64,000 nt of DNA, taken from Myotis daubentonii. Its lineage: Eukaryota; Chordata; Mammalia; Chiroptera; Vespertilionidae. The stretch lies in NCBI RefSeq assembly GCF_963259705.1, contig NC_081847.1, positions 91,504,046 to 91,568,045 of the forward strand, read 5' to 3'. The position numbers and the translations under genes were made by a program. Below, piece by piece: positions 12,926 to 23,915 of this stretch (position 1 is its first letter; every line of letters starts with the position of its first letter). A model generated the notes under the pieces. That model was not told where the DNA came from. It made no database searches and was given only the letters and a program-made list of their open reading frames with translations.

Positions 12926-13094
12926 CTGGTCATTATGTGAAAGCAAATCCCACACTAACAAGCAAAAGCTGAGGCTCATGCGGTCAGGGGTCAGCCCTAT
13001 AGCCTTGCTGACTCTCCTGAATGTCTCTTCCCGCTCTGGGCCCTGCTTCTGCTAAGTCAAGTGACTCGAATAATAATACGTGATTCCTCCAACG

Positions 13095-13246
13095 CAGTGG
13101 TCGGCAAACTGCGGCCCCTTGAGTGTGGCTCTTCCACAAAATACCGCGTGCGGGTGCGCACATACAGTGCGACTGAAACTTCATGGCCACACTCAAGGGG
13201 CCAAAGAGCCGCATGTGGCTCGCGAGCCGCCGTTTGCCGACCACTG
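13095..13246 (+). mobile_element. Non-autonomous hAT, family B (short form)
   Basis: Begins cagtggtcggcaaactgcgg and ends ccgtttgccgaccactg, giving near-perfect terminal inverted repeats. Flanking 8-mers ctccaacg (13087-13094) and ctccaaag (13247-13254) form a one-mismatch target duplication. The internal 'cactcaaggggccaaa' and 'agccgcatgtggctc' motifs recur in the 212-bp copy at 34283-34494; this copy has a shorter, different centre. Confidence 0.88.
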
Positions 13247-13254
13247 CTCCAAAG

Positions 13255-13796
13255 CACACAGAATTGGGAGATTTATGAGCTCATACCTGCGGAATGCTGC
13301 GGGCTCCTGGGGGAGGGGTATTACAAATGTACTCGGGATTGTAATGTTACTAGGCGGTCACTGGCTGGAAGAGAAGAATGTTCTTCTGGGGAGGAGGTGT
13401 GTGTTCCTCCAGGTCTCCGAACACCTGTGCAAAGAGGAGGCTCCCCTCCCCAGTGTGGAGCATTTGCTGCCATTATGGTGTCCATTATTCCACACTGACA
13501 TTTTCTACTGAGGCAGAACACAATCAAACCATAGTAGGTACGCGATCAGCTAGAAATGGGACGACTCTCTTTGAGCTTCGTATACCTGCCAGTAGCGTAG
13601 AACTTCAGAATGAACATGCACGTGTTGTGTGCATATACTCACTGCTTCCTGCACTAGCGCGGGCATTGTGGGCGCGATGGGACTTAGGCAGGTAGAGCCT
13701 CTGAGGACTGCAGATGCTGAAAACTTTGTGAGGGTTTCTCCTGCTGGCTACATGTGTTCATTGCCTTTCTCTACATTCCCCCTTTTCATCTTCTCG
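13255..13796. other. Unassigned sequence
   Basis: No recognised repeat. Overlapping plus-strand open frames of 105 to 145 codons exist around 13061-13695, but they run through the hAT element and are mutually inconsistent, so I treat them as chance. Confidence 0.45.
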
Positions 13797-13804
13797 CTCT
13801 AGCT

Positions 13805-14016
13805 CAGTGGTTCTCAGCCTTCTGGCCCTTTAAATACAGTTCCTCATGTTGTGACCCAACCATAAAATTATTTTCGTGGCTACTTCATCACTGTCATGTT
13901 GCTACTGTTAGGAATCATAATGTAAATATCTGATGTGCAGGATGGTCTTAGGCGACCCCTGTGAAAGGGTCGTTCGACCGCCAAAGGGGTCGCGACCCAC
14001 AGGTTGAGAACCACTG
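13805..14016 (+). mobile_element. Non-autonomous hAT, family A, 212 bp
   Basis: Runs from cagtggttctcagccttctg to cacaggttgagaaccactg with short terminal inverted repeats, and carries the diagnostic 'gacccctgtgaaagggtcgt' block. The same 212-bp element is at 55798-56009 and, inverted, at 60982-61193. The flanking 8-mers here are only partly alike, so this copy is probably the oldest of the three. Confidence 0.92.
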
Positions 14017-15986
14017 CCTGGCTGGAGTCATGAAGCCAAGGTGGTTAGGATTTGTGGATTCATTGATTTATTCATTCATTTATACGGTTTTACTTCTCTC
14101 CACTCCCCACTCCCCATCAACCTCCCAGGTAGGCTCAGAATTTTCTGGAGAAAGGAATTAAGGGGGCCGAAAAGGACACGTTGGGAAGCCACAGTTTTCT
14201 ATTTCCGCAGTTTACAGCCTGCTTTCCCATTTGCACTGGGAGATAATTTTGTAGCACTTGCAAGAATACAAATAAAAAATTGTGGTGGTTGTATCCTATT
14301 TGGGGGGCAGAGCAGAGTAAAATATAGGTAAAATCAAAGACCTAAAGTATATTCTTATCCTTAATCTTTGTGAGTCTCTTCTAGTGGACTGAAATGCGTG
14401 CTAAGTGAAAGAAATGTCAAATGTGGGATTTTGCATAATAATATCGGTCATCCAGCACTTTTTGTCCTGAAAACTTATGAAATAGCTATTTTAAGGCACA
14501 AATATTATGCAGCATTGCCAGCTATAGCTTTCACTTAAAATGAGTTTGCATTTTGAATGAATAGATGGTTTTGTCGATGGTATTATCTGAATTATTCAAG
14601 CAAATGGAAATTTCCTTCGGAATGTATGCAGAAATGCCTCCATCACTTGGGAGCTAGACACTTGACCACAGTGTATTACCATAGCAACCCTAATAACAGA
14701 GTATGTCTCAGTAAATCTGGTTTTAGCCATAACCAACTCTGAAAGGTGGACTAGATCTGACTATATTGTTTCAATTTCATTGATGAGAAAGGAAGATAGG
14801 TCATTTAGATGTCCCTCAACATCAATTCTAGTTCTGTTAGAAGAGACAGAATTAACTTTCCTGATTCCAAGTGCAAGATGACTTTAACATTAGACTATTA
14901 GATCAAATTAGATTTAACTTCCAATTCTCCTTTTGTTAATTAGGTGTTTTTTAAGTATATAAAGCAATATAGGCTCAGGATTTTAAAACAATCAGAGTAC
15001 AGGAAGGCAACTGGTAAAAAGTTAAAAATTTCCATCAAAAGTTCACTAGCAACCAAAATTATGACACTCCTCTGAAATATGTGTTACTAACATTTTAAAA
15101 TGTATTCCTCCAGGAATTTCTGTGCATATATGAGAAAATATCTTAATTTTACTGTGTAAACCCAGTGTAGACATCATACAAATTGTATGTTATATAATTT
15201 AATACCATGTTAATGACTAAAGACCTATTAATTACCTTTAATTGGAGGCTTTTTATTTAGATTACTTCAGATAATTTAAGTTTAGTGTTGTTGTTACTAT
15301 GAGAAAGCTATATTATTATAGTAATTCTTACATCATATACACAAGCACACGCACATATATATATACACACCCTTGTCTAGGTAGAAAGCCCTCTCATTTT
15401 AGCATTTAAAAACATAAGAACCACTGAGGTAAGTGAATGCCTTTAATCACCCTTCCCCCTACTGTGCCTTGTGGCTGAAAGGTAGCAGATGCGGGCTCAT
15501 TGTCCAAATTGCACTATTAGCTGTTAGAGGGCAGCCACAGTGAATGCAAATCCCATCCAAATGCATCCGAACAGCCTGGCTTTGACCCCTAATTAGTTGG
15601 TGCCTGTCCAGGAGCCACCTAGCGAGGCTGCAGGGCGGGGAGTCCCATTCTTCTTCCTCAGTGAGTCCTCCCCTTCCTCCTCGCAGACGGAGGAGTCTCT
15701 TATCGGGAGGAGCAGATGGCACGGAGTCTGTTTGCAATTGCAGACACGCGCCTGGAGAACAGCTCCCAGGATTTTTCCGTTAGAGTGTGTGACACAGGAG
15801 GAACAATCGGTGTTCGAAGCCCGGGGAAAAACCTCTCCATTTTAGCTCAGAAATGTTTCTTGGTGTGGACTTCAATAGTTATGCAATATTAGAAGTGGAA
15901 ATGAGACAGCCCGTTGACTGTCATGTTCTGAGGTGTGAAACACTAATGACCCTTTAAGAGTTAAGAATTTCTGAACTTAAAGCTAA
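14017..15986. other. Unassigned sequence
   Basis: About 2 kb without a recognised element. A mixed CA/TA run lies at about 15340-15370. 15595-15800 is GC-richer with CpGs, but no gene could be identified. Confidence 0.45.
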
Positions 15987-15993
15987 TGGTCCC

Positions 15994-16225
15994 GGCCCAA
16001 CCAGAGGGGCTCAGTTGTTGAGCATCAACCTATGAACCAGGAGGTCAGGGTTCGATTCCCAGTCAGGGCACATGCTTGGGTTGTGGGCTCGATCCCCAGT
16101 TGGGGCATGCATGAGGCAGCCAATCAATGATTCTCATCATTGATGTTTCTATCTTTCTCTCCCTCTCCTTTCCTCTCTGAAATCAATAAAAACATATTAA
16201 AACAACAACAACAAACAAACAACAG
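15994..16225 (+). mobile_element. VES SINE
   Basis: Head ggcccaaccagaggggctca, B-box-like gggttcgattcccag, body 'caatcaatgattctcatcat' and an A-tail that has become (AAC)n-like. A 7-bp flanking duplication, tggtccc, lies at 15987-15993 and 16226-16232. Confidence 0.92.
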
Positions 16226-16261
16226 TGGTCCCAGAATAACATTAATGATGTCTCTTATCAG

Positions 16262-16390
16262 TTTACAAGTGCTTCCATATTCAGGATCACATTTAATCCT
16301 CAGAGAAATAATTGTGTAAGTCCTCTTTCACAGATAAAGAAATTGAGGATCCAAAAGCCAAGCTAACCAACAGCAAATCCACATATTAAA
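16262..16390 (+). mobile_element. MIR SINE fragment
   Basis: Diverged MIR core: 'cacatttaatcctcagagaa' and 'cacagataaagaaattgagg' in the expected order and spacing. Confidence 0.65.
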
Positions 16391-16448
16391 TGTACTGGTC
16401 AAGGTGCGCATAATAAGTGAAGTGCAGGCCGTGAGTGGGTAATTATTA

Positions 16449-16550
16449 TGTCAATCATTGTGGTGGGTGCTTTATATACATAATGTCTTGTCACAAAATT
16501 GCTACAAAGAAGGAATTATTATCTCCATAATATGAGGTTGTCGTGCGTAA
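16449..16550 (+). mobile_element. MIR SINE fragment
   Basis: A second, more decayed MIR piece in the same orientation, with 'gggtgctttatatacataat' and 'ggaattattatctccataat'. Confidence 0.55.
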
Positions 16551-17439
16551 CTTCCCCAAAGCAGCCCTTCTGGGAATGGGTAGACATGTTTCAAATGTAC
16601 ATCTGCTTAACTCCAACTTTCATCATGCTCTTCCTACAATAACAAAATTAAGATGACAAGTTAAAATGGACTCCAGACTTGCCTAGAACGGATATGGTCT
16701 CCTTCAAAAATGGTTGGAATAAATAATTTCGTATTTTAGTTTTTTTTCAAAGAATGGTAGGTGAAATTTTATAAATACAATTTAGGCTTCTGTTCAACCA
16801 AAGTATGACTACGTGCTTTTGTTTTTTAGCATTTTAAGCAACATATACAAGATAGCCCTTTGTGATTAACGTTCATGGGAATCTTCCTGTGGGCACAGCT
16901 CTGAATTAAAAGCATATGAAGAACCTAAAAACATATTACTTTATCCTGAAACAAAATACTACAATATAGCTCATTACACGTCAGAATAACTGGACTTACC
17001 TCAGAGGTCTTGCTGTTGTTACAGTCCTAAAAGACGCCCGTGTTCTAACACGCAGAACCCTTGAATGAGGTGGGATGCGGGGCTAAGGGGCAAAGGTGGC
17101 AGGTGGAATTAACTTAGCTCCTCACCTGACCTTAAATAAGGAGGTTCTCTTGGAGGATCGTGGGCTGTCCAGGTGGGCCCAATGTAGTCATGAGGGTCCT
17201 TACAGAGCACTGCCGATCTCTCTTAGATTTTAGGGAATATGGTTTTAAGTTTGCAGCCATAGCTTAAGCCATTCTATGGTTTTATACATGATGCCCAGGG
17301 AAATTGAGCCAGTTCCCTAAAGGGATGTCTTAGGAAGGGAAAGAACTGGGATGTGAACTTGGGACTTGGGCTCCAAGCCCAGGCTGTTTCTTTTCTTTTT
17401 TCCTTTTTTTAATACTATACCATGGTGTATTGCCCTATG
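16551..17439. other. Unassigned sequence
   Basis: No recognised repeat or gene apart from short A/T runs. Confidence 0.45.
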
Positions 17440-17451
17440 GCTGAGCAATTT

Positions 17452-17696
17452 TTTTAAAAGGGAGAATGATGATTTTTATTTTTTAAAATATATTTTATTG
17501 ATTTTATTATAGAGAGGAAGGGAGAGGGAGAGTTAGGAACATTGATGAGAGAGAAACATTGATCAGCTGCCTCCTGCACACTCCCTACTGGGGATGGGCC
17601 TGCAACCAAGGTACATGCCCTTGACTGGAATAGAACCTGGGGCCCTTGAGTTCGCAGGCTGACGCTCTATCCACTGAGCCAAAATCGGTTAAGGCT
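17452..17696 (-). mobile_element. VES SINE
   Basis: Reverse VES with head 'ccactgagccaaaatcggtt' and the usual body. A perfect 12-bp target duplication, gctgagcaattt, lies at 17440-17451 and 17697-17708. The A-tail (T-rich on the plus strand) has an irregular extension of about 25 bases. Confidence 0.93.
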
Positions 17697-17724
17697 GCTG
17701 AGCAATTTCAATAACAAAAATAGC

Positions 17725-17870
17725 TGCGGCTTTTTAGTTTTATTGAGTCCTCATATCAACTCCATAATGATAGGTACAGTTAGTCCAATTTAAGTGTTCA
17801 GGAGGCTGACACTAAGTGAGCTTTACCAAAGGACACAAACCAGTGCTGGACATACCAGCCAGGTTCTTAT
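17725..17870 (+). mobile_element. MIR SINE fragment
   Basis: Weak but ordered MIR match: 'gagtcctcatatcaactcca', 'aataggtacagtt'-like stretch (17771-17780), then 'aaaggacacaaaccagtgct'. Confidence 0.5.
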
Positions 17871-18028
17871 TTAAAAAAACTGCGAAAAATGCTGAAAATA
17901 ACAACTACCCTATCTATGCCAAATAAGTATCTGAGGCTAGAATATATGGTAAAAGTCTTTGAAAGATGGAAAACATTCTTGTGGAATTTCATCTCACCTG
18001 TTTTAGGAGAAGGAGCTCAACTGTACAT

Positions 18029-18068
18029 GGGGCGGGGTGGGGGTGGGTGGGGGGCGGGCGGTTGGGTG
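18029..18068 (+). repeat. G-rich tract, candidate G-quadruplex
   Basis: About 40 bases that are mostly G with single T or C interruptions (runs such as gggg, ggggg, gggtgggg). There are more than four G-runs of three or more separated by 1-3 bases, which meets the usual G-quadruplex pattern. No gene start is visible next to it. Confidence 0.65.
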
Positions 18069-18429
18069 GAGTTTCCTATCTGAGCCTGAGCCAATCCTGC
18101 TAAACCAGTTGCTGTGCCTGAAATCACCAACCGTGCTAACCCAGCCACCGGACCCAGTTCTGTTCCTGATTAATGCAGCCTTGCTTTGCGCATTGCAAAC
18201 AATCTACAAGAATCTAAGACTCCATTAATTTAACGGCTGGATCCAGGTTGTGTATTTTTTGCTCTTTAGTCACCCATAACTTTTCTGATTAGTTTCTTTC
18301 AAATCCATACAGGTTCTATTTCAGATTATTAGTTTTTGCAATTTACTAGATGGGAACAGGTCAGACTATCTTTCCACCTGGCTTTTATCGTACAGATTAC
18401 GTTTATAGATGTTAAGTTTAGCAGTTAAC

Positions 18430-18640
18430 TGATGGCTGCTGTGGCTCAGCAGACTGAGTGCTGTCCCATGCACCAAGAGGTCACTGGTTTGGTTCCTGGT
18501 CAGTTAACATGCCTGGGTTTCGGGCTCGATCCCTAGGAGGCAGCCAATCGATGTTTCTCTATCATTGATGTTTCTAACTCTCTCCCCATCTCCCTTCCTC
18601 TCTATAAAAAAAAAATCAATAAAAACATATTTTAAAAAGT
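18430..18640 (+). mobile_element. VES SINE, diverged
   Basis: Head 'gatggctgctgtggctcagc', then 'gggtttcgggctcgatccct', 'caatcgatgtttctctatca' and an A-rich tail with aatcaataaaaacatatt. Part of the middle, between the 'gcctgggtt' and 'ggcagcc' blocks, is deleted. Confidence 0.88.
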
Positions 18641-18990
18641 GAAACGGAGAAATAGTAGCAAAAGAACATTTATACATACACTCAAGATCACACAGATAAG
18701 AATCCAATGCAAGATTCATTAAAGTAGAATTGTGTCTCTTTTGTCTTCCACTCAAGTAGTGCCTAGCTCAGTGCTTGAGCAGAGTCATGGCAACCAATAT
18801 GTGTTTGTTAAAAAAAGGAAGCAATGTGAATTTTCTAAGATTTTCCAGTAGAAGGTGATGAGGAAGAAAAATATTTAGTATCTATTTTTTCCCCCCTAGA
18901 GGTTAGGCACTTATTTTTTTTTTTTTTTAATTTGACTTGTATTTGTTACTGAATGCCTCAAATAAAGTCTTTATTTAGAGGATGATTCTT

Positions 18991-19101
18991 GCCTTGGCCA
19001 GGTAGCTCAGTTGGTTAGAGCATCAGCCTCATACACCAAGGTCTCTGGTTCAATGCCTGGCCAGGGCACATACAAGAACCAACCAATGAACATATACATA
19101 T

Positions 19102-19154
<53 letters not shown>

Positions 19155-19187
19155 CCTTTCTCTCTCTTAAAATAAAAATAAAGAATA
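18991..19187 (+). mobile_element. VES SINE with internal (CT)n expansion
   Basis: Head gccttggccaggtagctcag, B-box-like tctggttcaatgcctgg. The pyrimidine-rich part is replaced by a (CT)n run at 19104-19148. The same place has expanded in the copies at 36031, 36324 and 60439. Confidence 0.88.
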
Positions 19188-19787
19188 ACACTTTTGCTTT
19201 TACATAACAAGTAAACTGAGTTCAGCAAGATCACCAATGTGTTGTAGAAGTCACAGCCAGTATGAGCTAGGCTTCATTTTTAAACTCTGTTGTCTTATAT
19301 GAAAACCCGTGCTATTTATTTTGTCATGAGATATATACAGCAAGTAGATTTTTAAAAAATGGACCTTGAAAATACTTTTAACTAAAAATTGCATGGTTTC
19401 ACTTAATGCTAAAGAATGCTGACAGACACAAAAATAATTGTCCCGCATTCAGATAAATATGAACTAATCACTGTTTAAGTAATTGACAAACATAAATATT
19501 TTAGTTTTTATTAGTGTTAGTGAGGTGACTCTTAGCACATAATTAGTTAAGTCTGACTTGAGATTGTTGCTATGCGTAGTGTAGATTAGATATCCTGTTA
19601 ATTATTTAAAGGAACAGAAATAGGTAATTCATACAAATGGAGTTCCAAGGAAGTGCAGAGGAGAGCTGCTCTTTACCTACATGAGTTGTGCTAGTGATGG
19701 GACTGAGTTTAATAAAGGGATAAAAAATATGTATTGTAATACCTGAACCAATAAAGAAATTAAAGATAAAAAATAAAAAAATATGTA

Positions 19788-19995
19788 TCTTTAAATAAAT
19801 TGTTTTGATTTCAGAGAGAAATGGAGAGATAGAAACATCAATGATGAGAGAGAATCACTGATTGGCTGCCTCCTGCATGCTCCCTACTTGGGATCAAGCC
19901 TGCAACCCCGGCTTGATGTGCCCTGACTGGGATTTGAACAGTGACCTCCTGGTTCATAGGTCGATGCTCAACCACTCAGCAACACTGGCCAGGCA
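19788..19995 (-). mobile_element. VES SINE
   Basis: Reverse VES: 'gaaacatcaatgatgagaga', 'gattggctgcctcctgcatg', 'gacctcctggttcataggtc', head 'caacactggccaggca'. Confidence 0.9.
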
Positions 19996-20683
19996 GGAAT
20001 AAAAAAAATATTGAAAAATGTTGATTAGGAATGCTGCTGCTTTCAGAGTAAAATCACTATTTTTTTTTTAAAATGAGGAATTAGCCAATATATCAGTACA
20101 TTTATTTTTTACAGTTGGGAATCTTTCTTCTATTCATCCTTTCATTTGAAATGCATCCTCATCATTAAGTTAAAATGGATGTGTTGAAAATAAAAAATAG
20201 AAAATTAAGTGCTCGCTTTATGTGAATTCTCAGTGGCTCAGGAATTTACATACACATGTTCACCTGTATTAGCTATGAGCATATATATTAGTATGTCCAT
20301 ACATACATACATCTATGTGTATTAGCTATGTTTATTTTCATTTATTTCCCAGATAAATTCAAGTTGCTTTTGCTTGTTGTTTCCTGGGTTCCTTGCTGAT
20401 GCTGAATCACCTCTCCCATCATGAAACAGAAAAGGCGAGCATGAGGACTCTTTTCCTTCCTGTTGCTGTGCTTTGATACTGATAAGAGAAGATGGATGGC
20501 TCTGATAAAGTAGAAATACAGTTTTCAAAAGATATGTCTACCTGAAGCGCGTTGGAGGAAGACCGCAGGCGTCAGGGTGAGATTTATAGGTCATATGCAC
20601 GATAACAGTGAGGTTGAGTCTGTTAAGACCTCTTTTCAGGAGAACCTGGGAAGACTTCAAGCAGGCTGAGTTAGAGCATCACC
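19996..20683. other. Unassigned sequence
   Basis: No recognised repeat or gene. It contains a short (ATAC)-like stretch near 20300. Confidence 0.45.
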
Positions 20684-20919
20684 TGTGTCGGAAACGGCCT
20701 CCGCCGTAGGTCCGTGGCAATCTATCCCAGTCAGACGGAATTCCAAGCTGAAACTCGTTTAGGATGGGCATCAGCAACCCAACCATCCGATGTGTAGCAG
20801 GAATAATGGTGTGGGTGGGCTTCTCAGAGGAGGCCACATTATCCCACTGAATCAGGACGATGAGCTCCCTTAGGCTGCAGGGACTGTGATCACAAATCAC
20901 TGAGGTAGCTGGACCACTA
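20684..20919 (-). other. Candidate exon-like open segment, not recognised
   Basis: On the minus strand an open frame of about 79 codons runs from just after a 'gatgctgttttag' acceptor-like site to a 'cgacacag/gtgatg' donor-like site. The frame is closed by a stop just outside each site. The translation looks protein-like (for example LRELIVLIQWDNV and LNEFQLGIPSDWDRLPRTY) and the segment is CpG-richer than its surroundings. I do not recognise the protein. An open frame of this length is not rare by chance, so it may be unique non-coding DNA. The VES at 20951 lies only 31 bases upstream of the acceptor-like site. Confidence 0.25.
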
Positions 20920-20950
20920 AAACAGCATCAATGCAATAAAAAAGTAGCCT

Positions 20951-21170
20951 GGCCCTAACCGGTGTGGCTCAGTGGATAGAGCATCAGCCTGCGGACTCAA
21001 GGGTCCCAGGTTTGATTCCGGTCAAGGGCATGTACCTTGGTTGCAGGCCCATCCCCAGTAGGGAGTGTGCAGGAGGCAGCTGATTGATGTTTCTCTCTCA
21101 TCAATATTTCTAACTCTCTATCCCTCTCCCTTCCTCTCTGTAACAAATCAATAAAATATATATCTTTTTT
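20951..21170 (+). mobile_element. VES SINE, well preserved
   Basis: Starts ggccctaaccggtgtggctc, keeps A- and B-box-like regions, the 'gtttctctctcatcaatatt' body and the tail aatcaataaaatatat. A perfect 12-bp target duplication, aaaaagtagcct, lies at 20939-20950 and 21171-21182. A fairly young copy. Confidence 0.95.
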
Positions 21171-21182
21171 AAAAAGTAGCCT

Positions 21183-21970
21183 GAAAAACCAGCCTCCAAC
21201 CTTACTCTGGAGAAAGCAGTTATTGAAATTGACATCTAAGTCACATGATAGTATGCAATCAACAACAGAAGAGTTCCTTCCAAATTCGGTTTATCAGGGT
21301 CAGCCTCAGAAGTCTCCCAGGGCAGCCTGCCAGTGATTTAAGCTGGAAGGTTCTGCTTTCCATGGCTTTTACACAGAGAATTGAATTTATGGACTCTTCA
21401 CACAGCCGCGGCTATTACATGCAAGGTGCCAATGACTTCTTGATCATCTCGGGAGGACCTCAAAGCTAGTTGGGCATGAAATAGAGGACCTCTTCAAATG
21501 AAAGAGATTAGAATATTCAACACAGTTTACAAAGTGTGACAATTCTATTATGTAAGTTTGAACAGCAGCCACTGTTAGGAAAAAAAATCTATGAAAATAT
21601 CCAAGAGAAAAATAGCTTGGCAAGACCAGTGACCGTGAAATAATATAGGCTTCATTACTAGCAGGAGAACCGTGTTTGATTTTCTATCTTGAAAACCCGA
21701 ATTGTGCTCCATAGAACATGGAACTCGTCCCGGTAATGTGAAACTGTTACGGCATAGATAATATTTGTAATGGCTGGCTCTAGATTTAATGCACAAAAAT
21801 TTCTCCATGATTGGGTTTTGAAATTATTGATAATATCAAGGTAACTACAAAGGAACCACGATGATCTTTACTTTCCATGATAGATAGGAATCATGTACAA
21901 TGGTGTGCAAGAACAGTGGACAGGTTAGTAATCGGTCTTTCCTAAGGGAAGAGGAATCGTTTTTTAAATA
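21183..21970. other. Unassigned sequence
   Basis: No recognised repeat or gene. Confidence 0.45.
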
Positions 21971-23270
21971 CATTTTTTAAAACATTTTAGAACTGTTTTA
22001 GGTTTATAGAATCATTTAAAACAGTGCAAGAGTTCTCATCTATCCCATGCTCAGCTTCTCCTGATACGAACATATCATTAGAATGGTACCTTTGTCACCA
22101 CTCAGGGACAATGAACTATTGCATTATTAGTGAGCCTTTATACTGTGTGCAGATTTCCTTAGTTATTACCTAATTCCTTTTTGTGTTCCAGGATCCCATC
22201 CAGGGTTCTAATTACATTTATTGGTCAAGTTCCCGCCAGCTTTTCTTGGTGATAACAGTGTTTCAGACTTGAGTTGTTTTTGACGACCTCGATCACTTTG
22301 CAGGGTTATTGTCAGGTCTTTTGTAGACCCTCCTTCCGTTGGGATTTATGTGGTATTTTCTCAAGATCAGATGGGGGTGATCGATTCCTGGGAGCAAGAC
22401 CACAGAGGCAAACGGCCAATTTCCGCACATTATGTCAAGGGCACACTGTTAATGTGACTTATTATTCCTCATCACACCACAGTAGGTGGTGTTTGCCCGT
22501 TTCCACCACCGCAACCTTACCTTCCCGTCCTGTCTATACTGTGTTCTTTGATAGAGAGTCACTATGCATAGCCCATCCTTAAGTGGGGAGGACTCTGCCC
22601 TACCTACCTCCTTAGAAGCAGAGCCTCTATCTCAATTATTGGGAATTTGTCTCTTTTCCTCTATTTACTTATCTGTCCATTATTTATTTGTTACTAATGG
22701 ACTCATGGTATTTTTTTTTGTATTTTCGGTTATAATTTAATACCGTTTTATGGATCTTGTTGCTCAAATCATGCTGACTTTGGACATAGAAAGCTCTTTC
22801 ATTTGGCTTTTGTGTCTCTGACATTTTTCCACTGCAGTTTTATTTTAGAGTTTGTTTGTTTTTAGTACTTGCTGGCTCTACAAAACTTTGGTGCCAGGAG
22901 TGCTCATTAAACTTGGATATTACTGCTTCTAGGACCTCTCAGCTGACAGAACAAGAAGACAGGTGCCTGTATATTCACTCACCGACCAATATTTCTGTAT
23001 ATGACAGGGTGGGGCAAAGGTAGGTTTACTGTTGTGATTACCCAAAACAGTTTATTCTTGTATTATTTATTAATTATTGTATTATTTCCCCTATGAACAA
23101 CTGTATATCTATTTTTACCCCACTCTGTATAAATATAATTTAAGTTAATCATCAGTTCATACTGAATTAGGAACTTTTTTTTTTTTTAGCATCCAGGACT
23201 ATAAGATGATGTTGAAACTGCATACTCTCTATGTCCTTTTTGCTACTTTTCAATAAATTTATTTTAATAA
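21971..23270. mobile_element. Ancient L1 3' region, tentative
   Basis: The order of phrases ('tttaggtttatagaatcatt', 'aggatcccatccagggttct', 'gaccacagaggcaaacggcc', 'gactcatggtatttttttt', 'tcatttggcttttgtgtctc') matches the long 3' UTR of old mammalian L1 (L1M-type) as I know it. It is heavily diverged, has no coding potential, and is interrupted by a mariner MITE at 23005-23127. Confidence 0.6.
23005..23127 (+). mobile_element. Mariner-type MITE
   Basis: Begins cagggtggggcaaaggtagg and ends ctatttttaccccactctg, with imperfect terminal inverted repeats and the central 'cagtttattcttgtattatt'. The same family is at 34596-34723. The TA duplication is kept only on the right. Confidence 0.8.
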
Positions 23271-23693
23271 TGTTGTATTGGTTTGTAATGTTGTGAAAAA
23301 CAAAAGCAGACATATTTTATCACAGAGCTAGCTACTCTTCCTTTAAGTAAAAATTTTAGTTTTACATGCTAGGACTCTGGGGTTAAGGATGCAACCTCCG
23401 AACTCTGATGGTCTGAGACCTCTGTGGTCCCTCCCTCCAGGAGCAGCAGTTGTTGGAGAGCCAGTTTACACTTTCCTAGTCCCTAGGATACTGGGATTTC
23501 TCCCAGAAAATGATCGTTCCTTTTCTCTCTCAACTTGCCAGAGTTCCTATGAATATGTGTCTTTCAAACCTTCCTGAATATTAAATCACCTGGAAAACTT
23601 AAAACAGAAATTCTGATATCATCTCTTTACCCCAGACTAAATTCCATTTGTGTAGGATGAGGTCCTGGAAATATGTTTTAAAAAATATCCTAG

Positions 23694-23902
23694 CCAAGCT
23701 TGCAGGGTTCAGTGGTTGAGCATTGACCTATGAACCAGGAGATCATGGTTTGATTCCCGGTCAGGGCACAGGCCCTGGTTGTGGGCTGATCCCCTGTGTG
23801 GGGTGTGCAGGAGGCAGTCAATCAATGATTCTCTCTCATCACTGATGTTTCTATCTCTCTTTCTCTCTCCCTTTCTCTCTGAAATCAATATAAATATTTT
23901 TT
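23694..23902 (+). mobile_element. VES SINE
   Basis: Head ccaagcttgcagggttcagtg (diverged A-box), 'gacctatgaaccaggagatc', B-box-like gtttgattcccggtc and the usual body. Flanks aaaaatatcctag (23681-23693) and aaaaatctcctag (23903-23915) form a one-mismatch target duplication. Confidence 0.93.
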
Positions 23903-23915
23903 AAAAATCTCCTAG

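Noticed and set aside
13061..13511. Overlapping plus-strand open frames of 143 and 145 codons
   Set aside because: They run through a palindromic hAT MITE whose GC-rich inverted ends lack stops. Two frames are open at once and the translation matches no protein pattern.
13389..13527. Possible Helitron end near 43389-43395 style 'cttctag' used as a general signal elsewhere
   Set aside because: CTAG alone is far too frequent. I required a subterminal hairpin or a matching 5' TC terminus before calling a Helitron end.
19104..19148. CRISPR-like or satellite array
   Set aside because: It is a simple dinucleotide run in a SINE, and there are no spaced repeats. The organism is a mammal.
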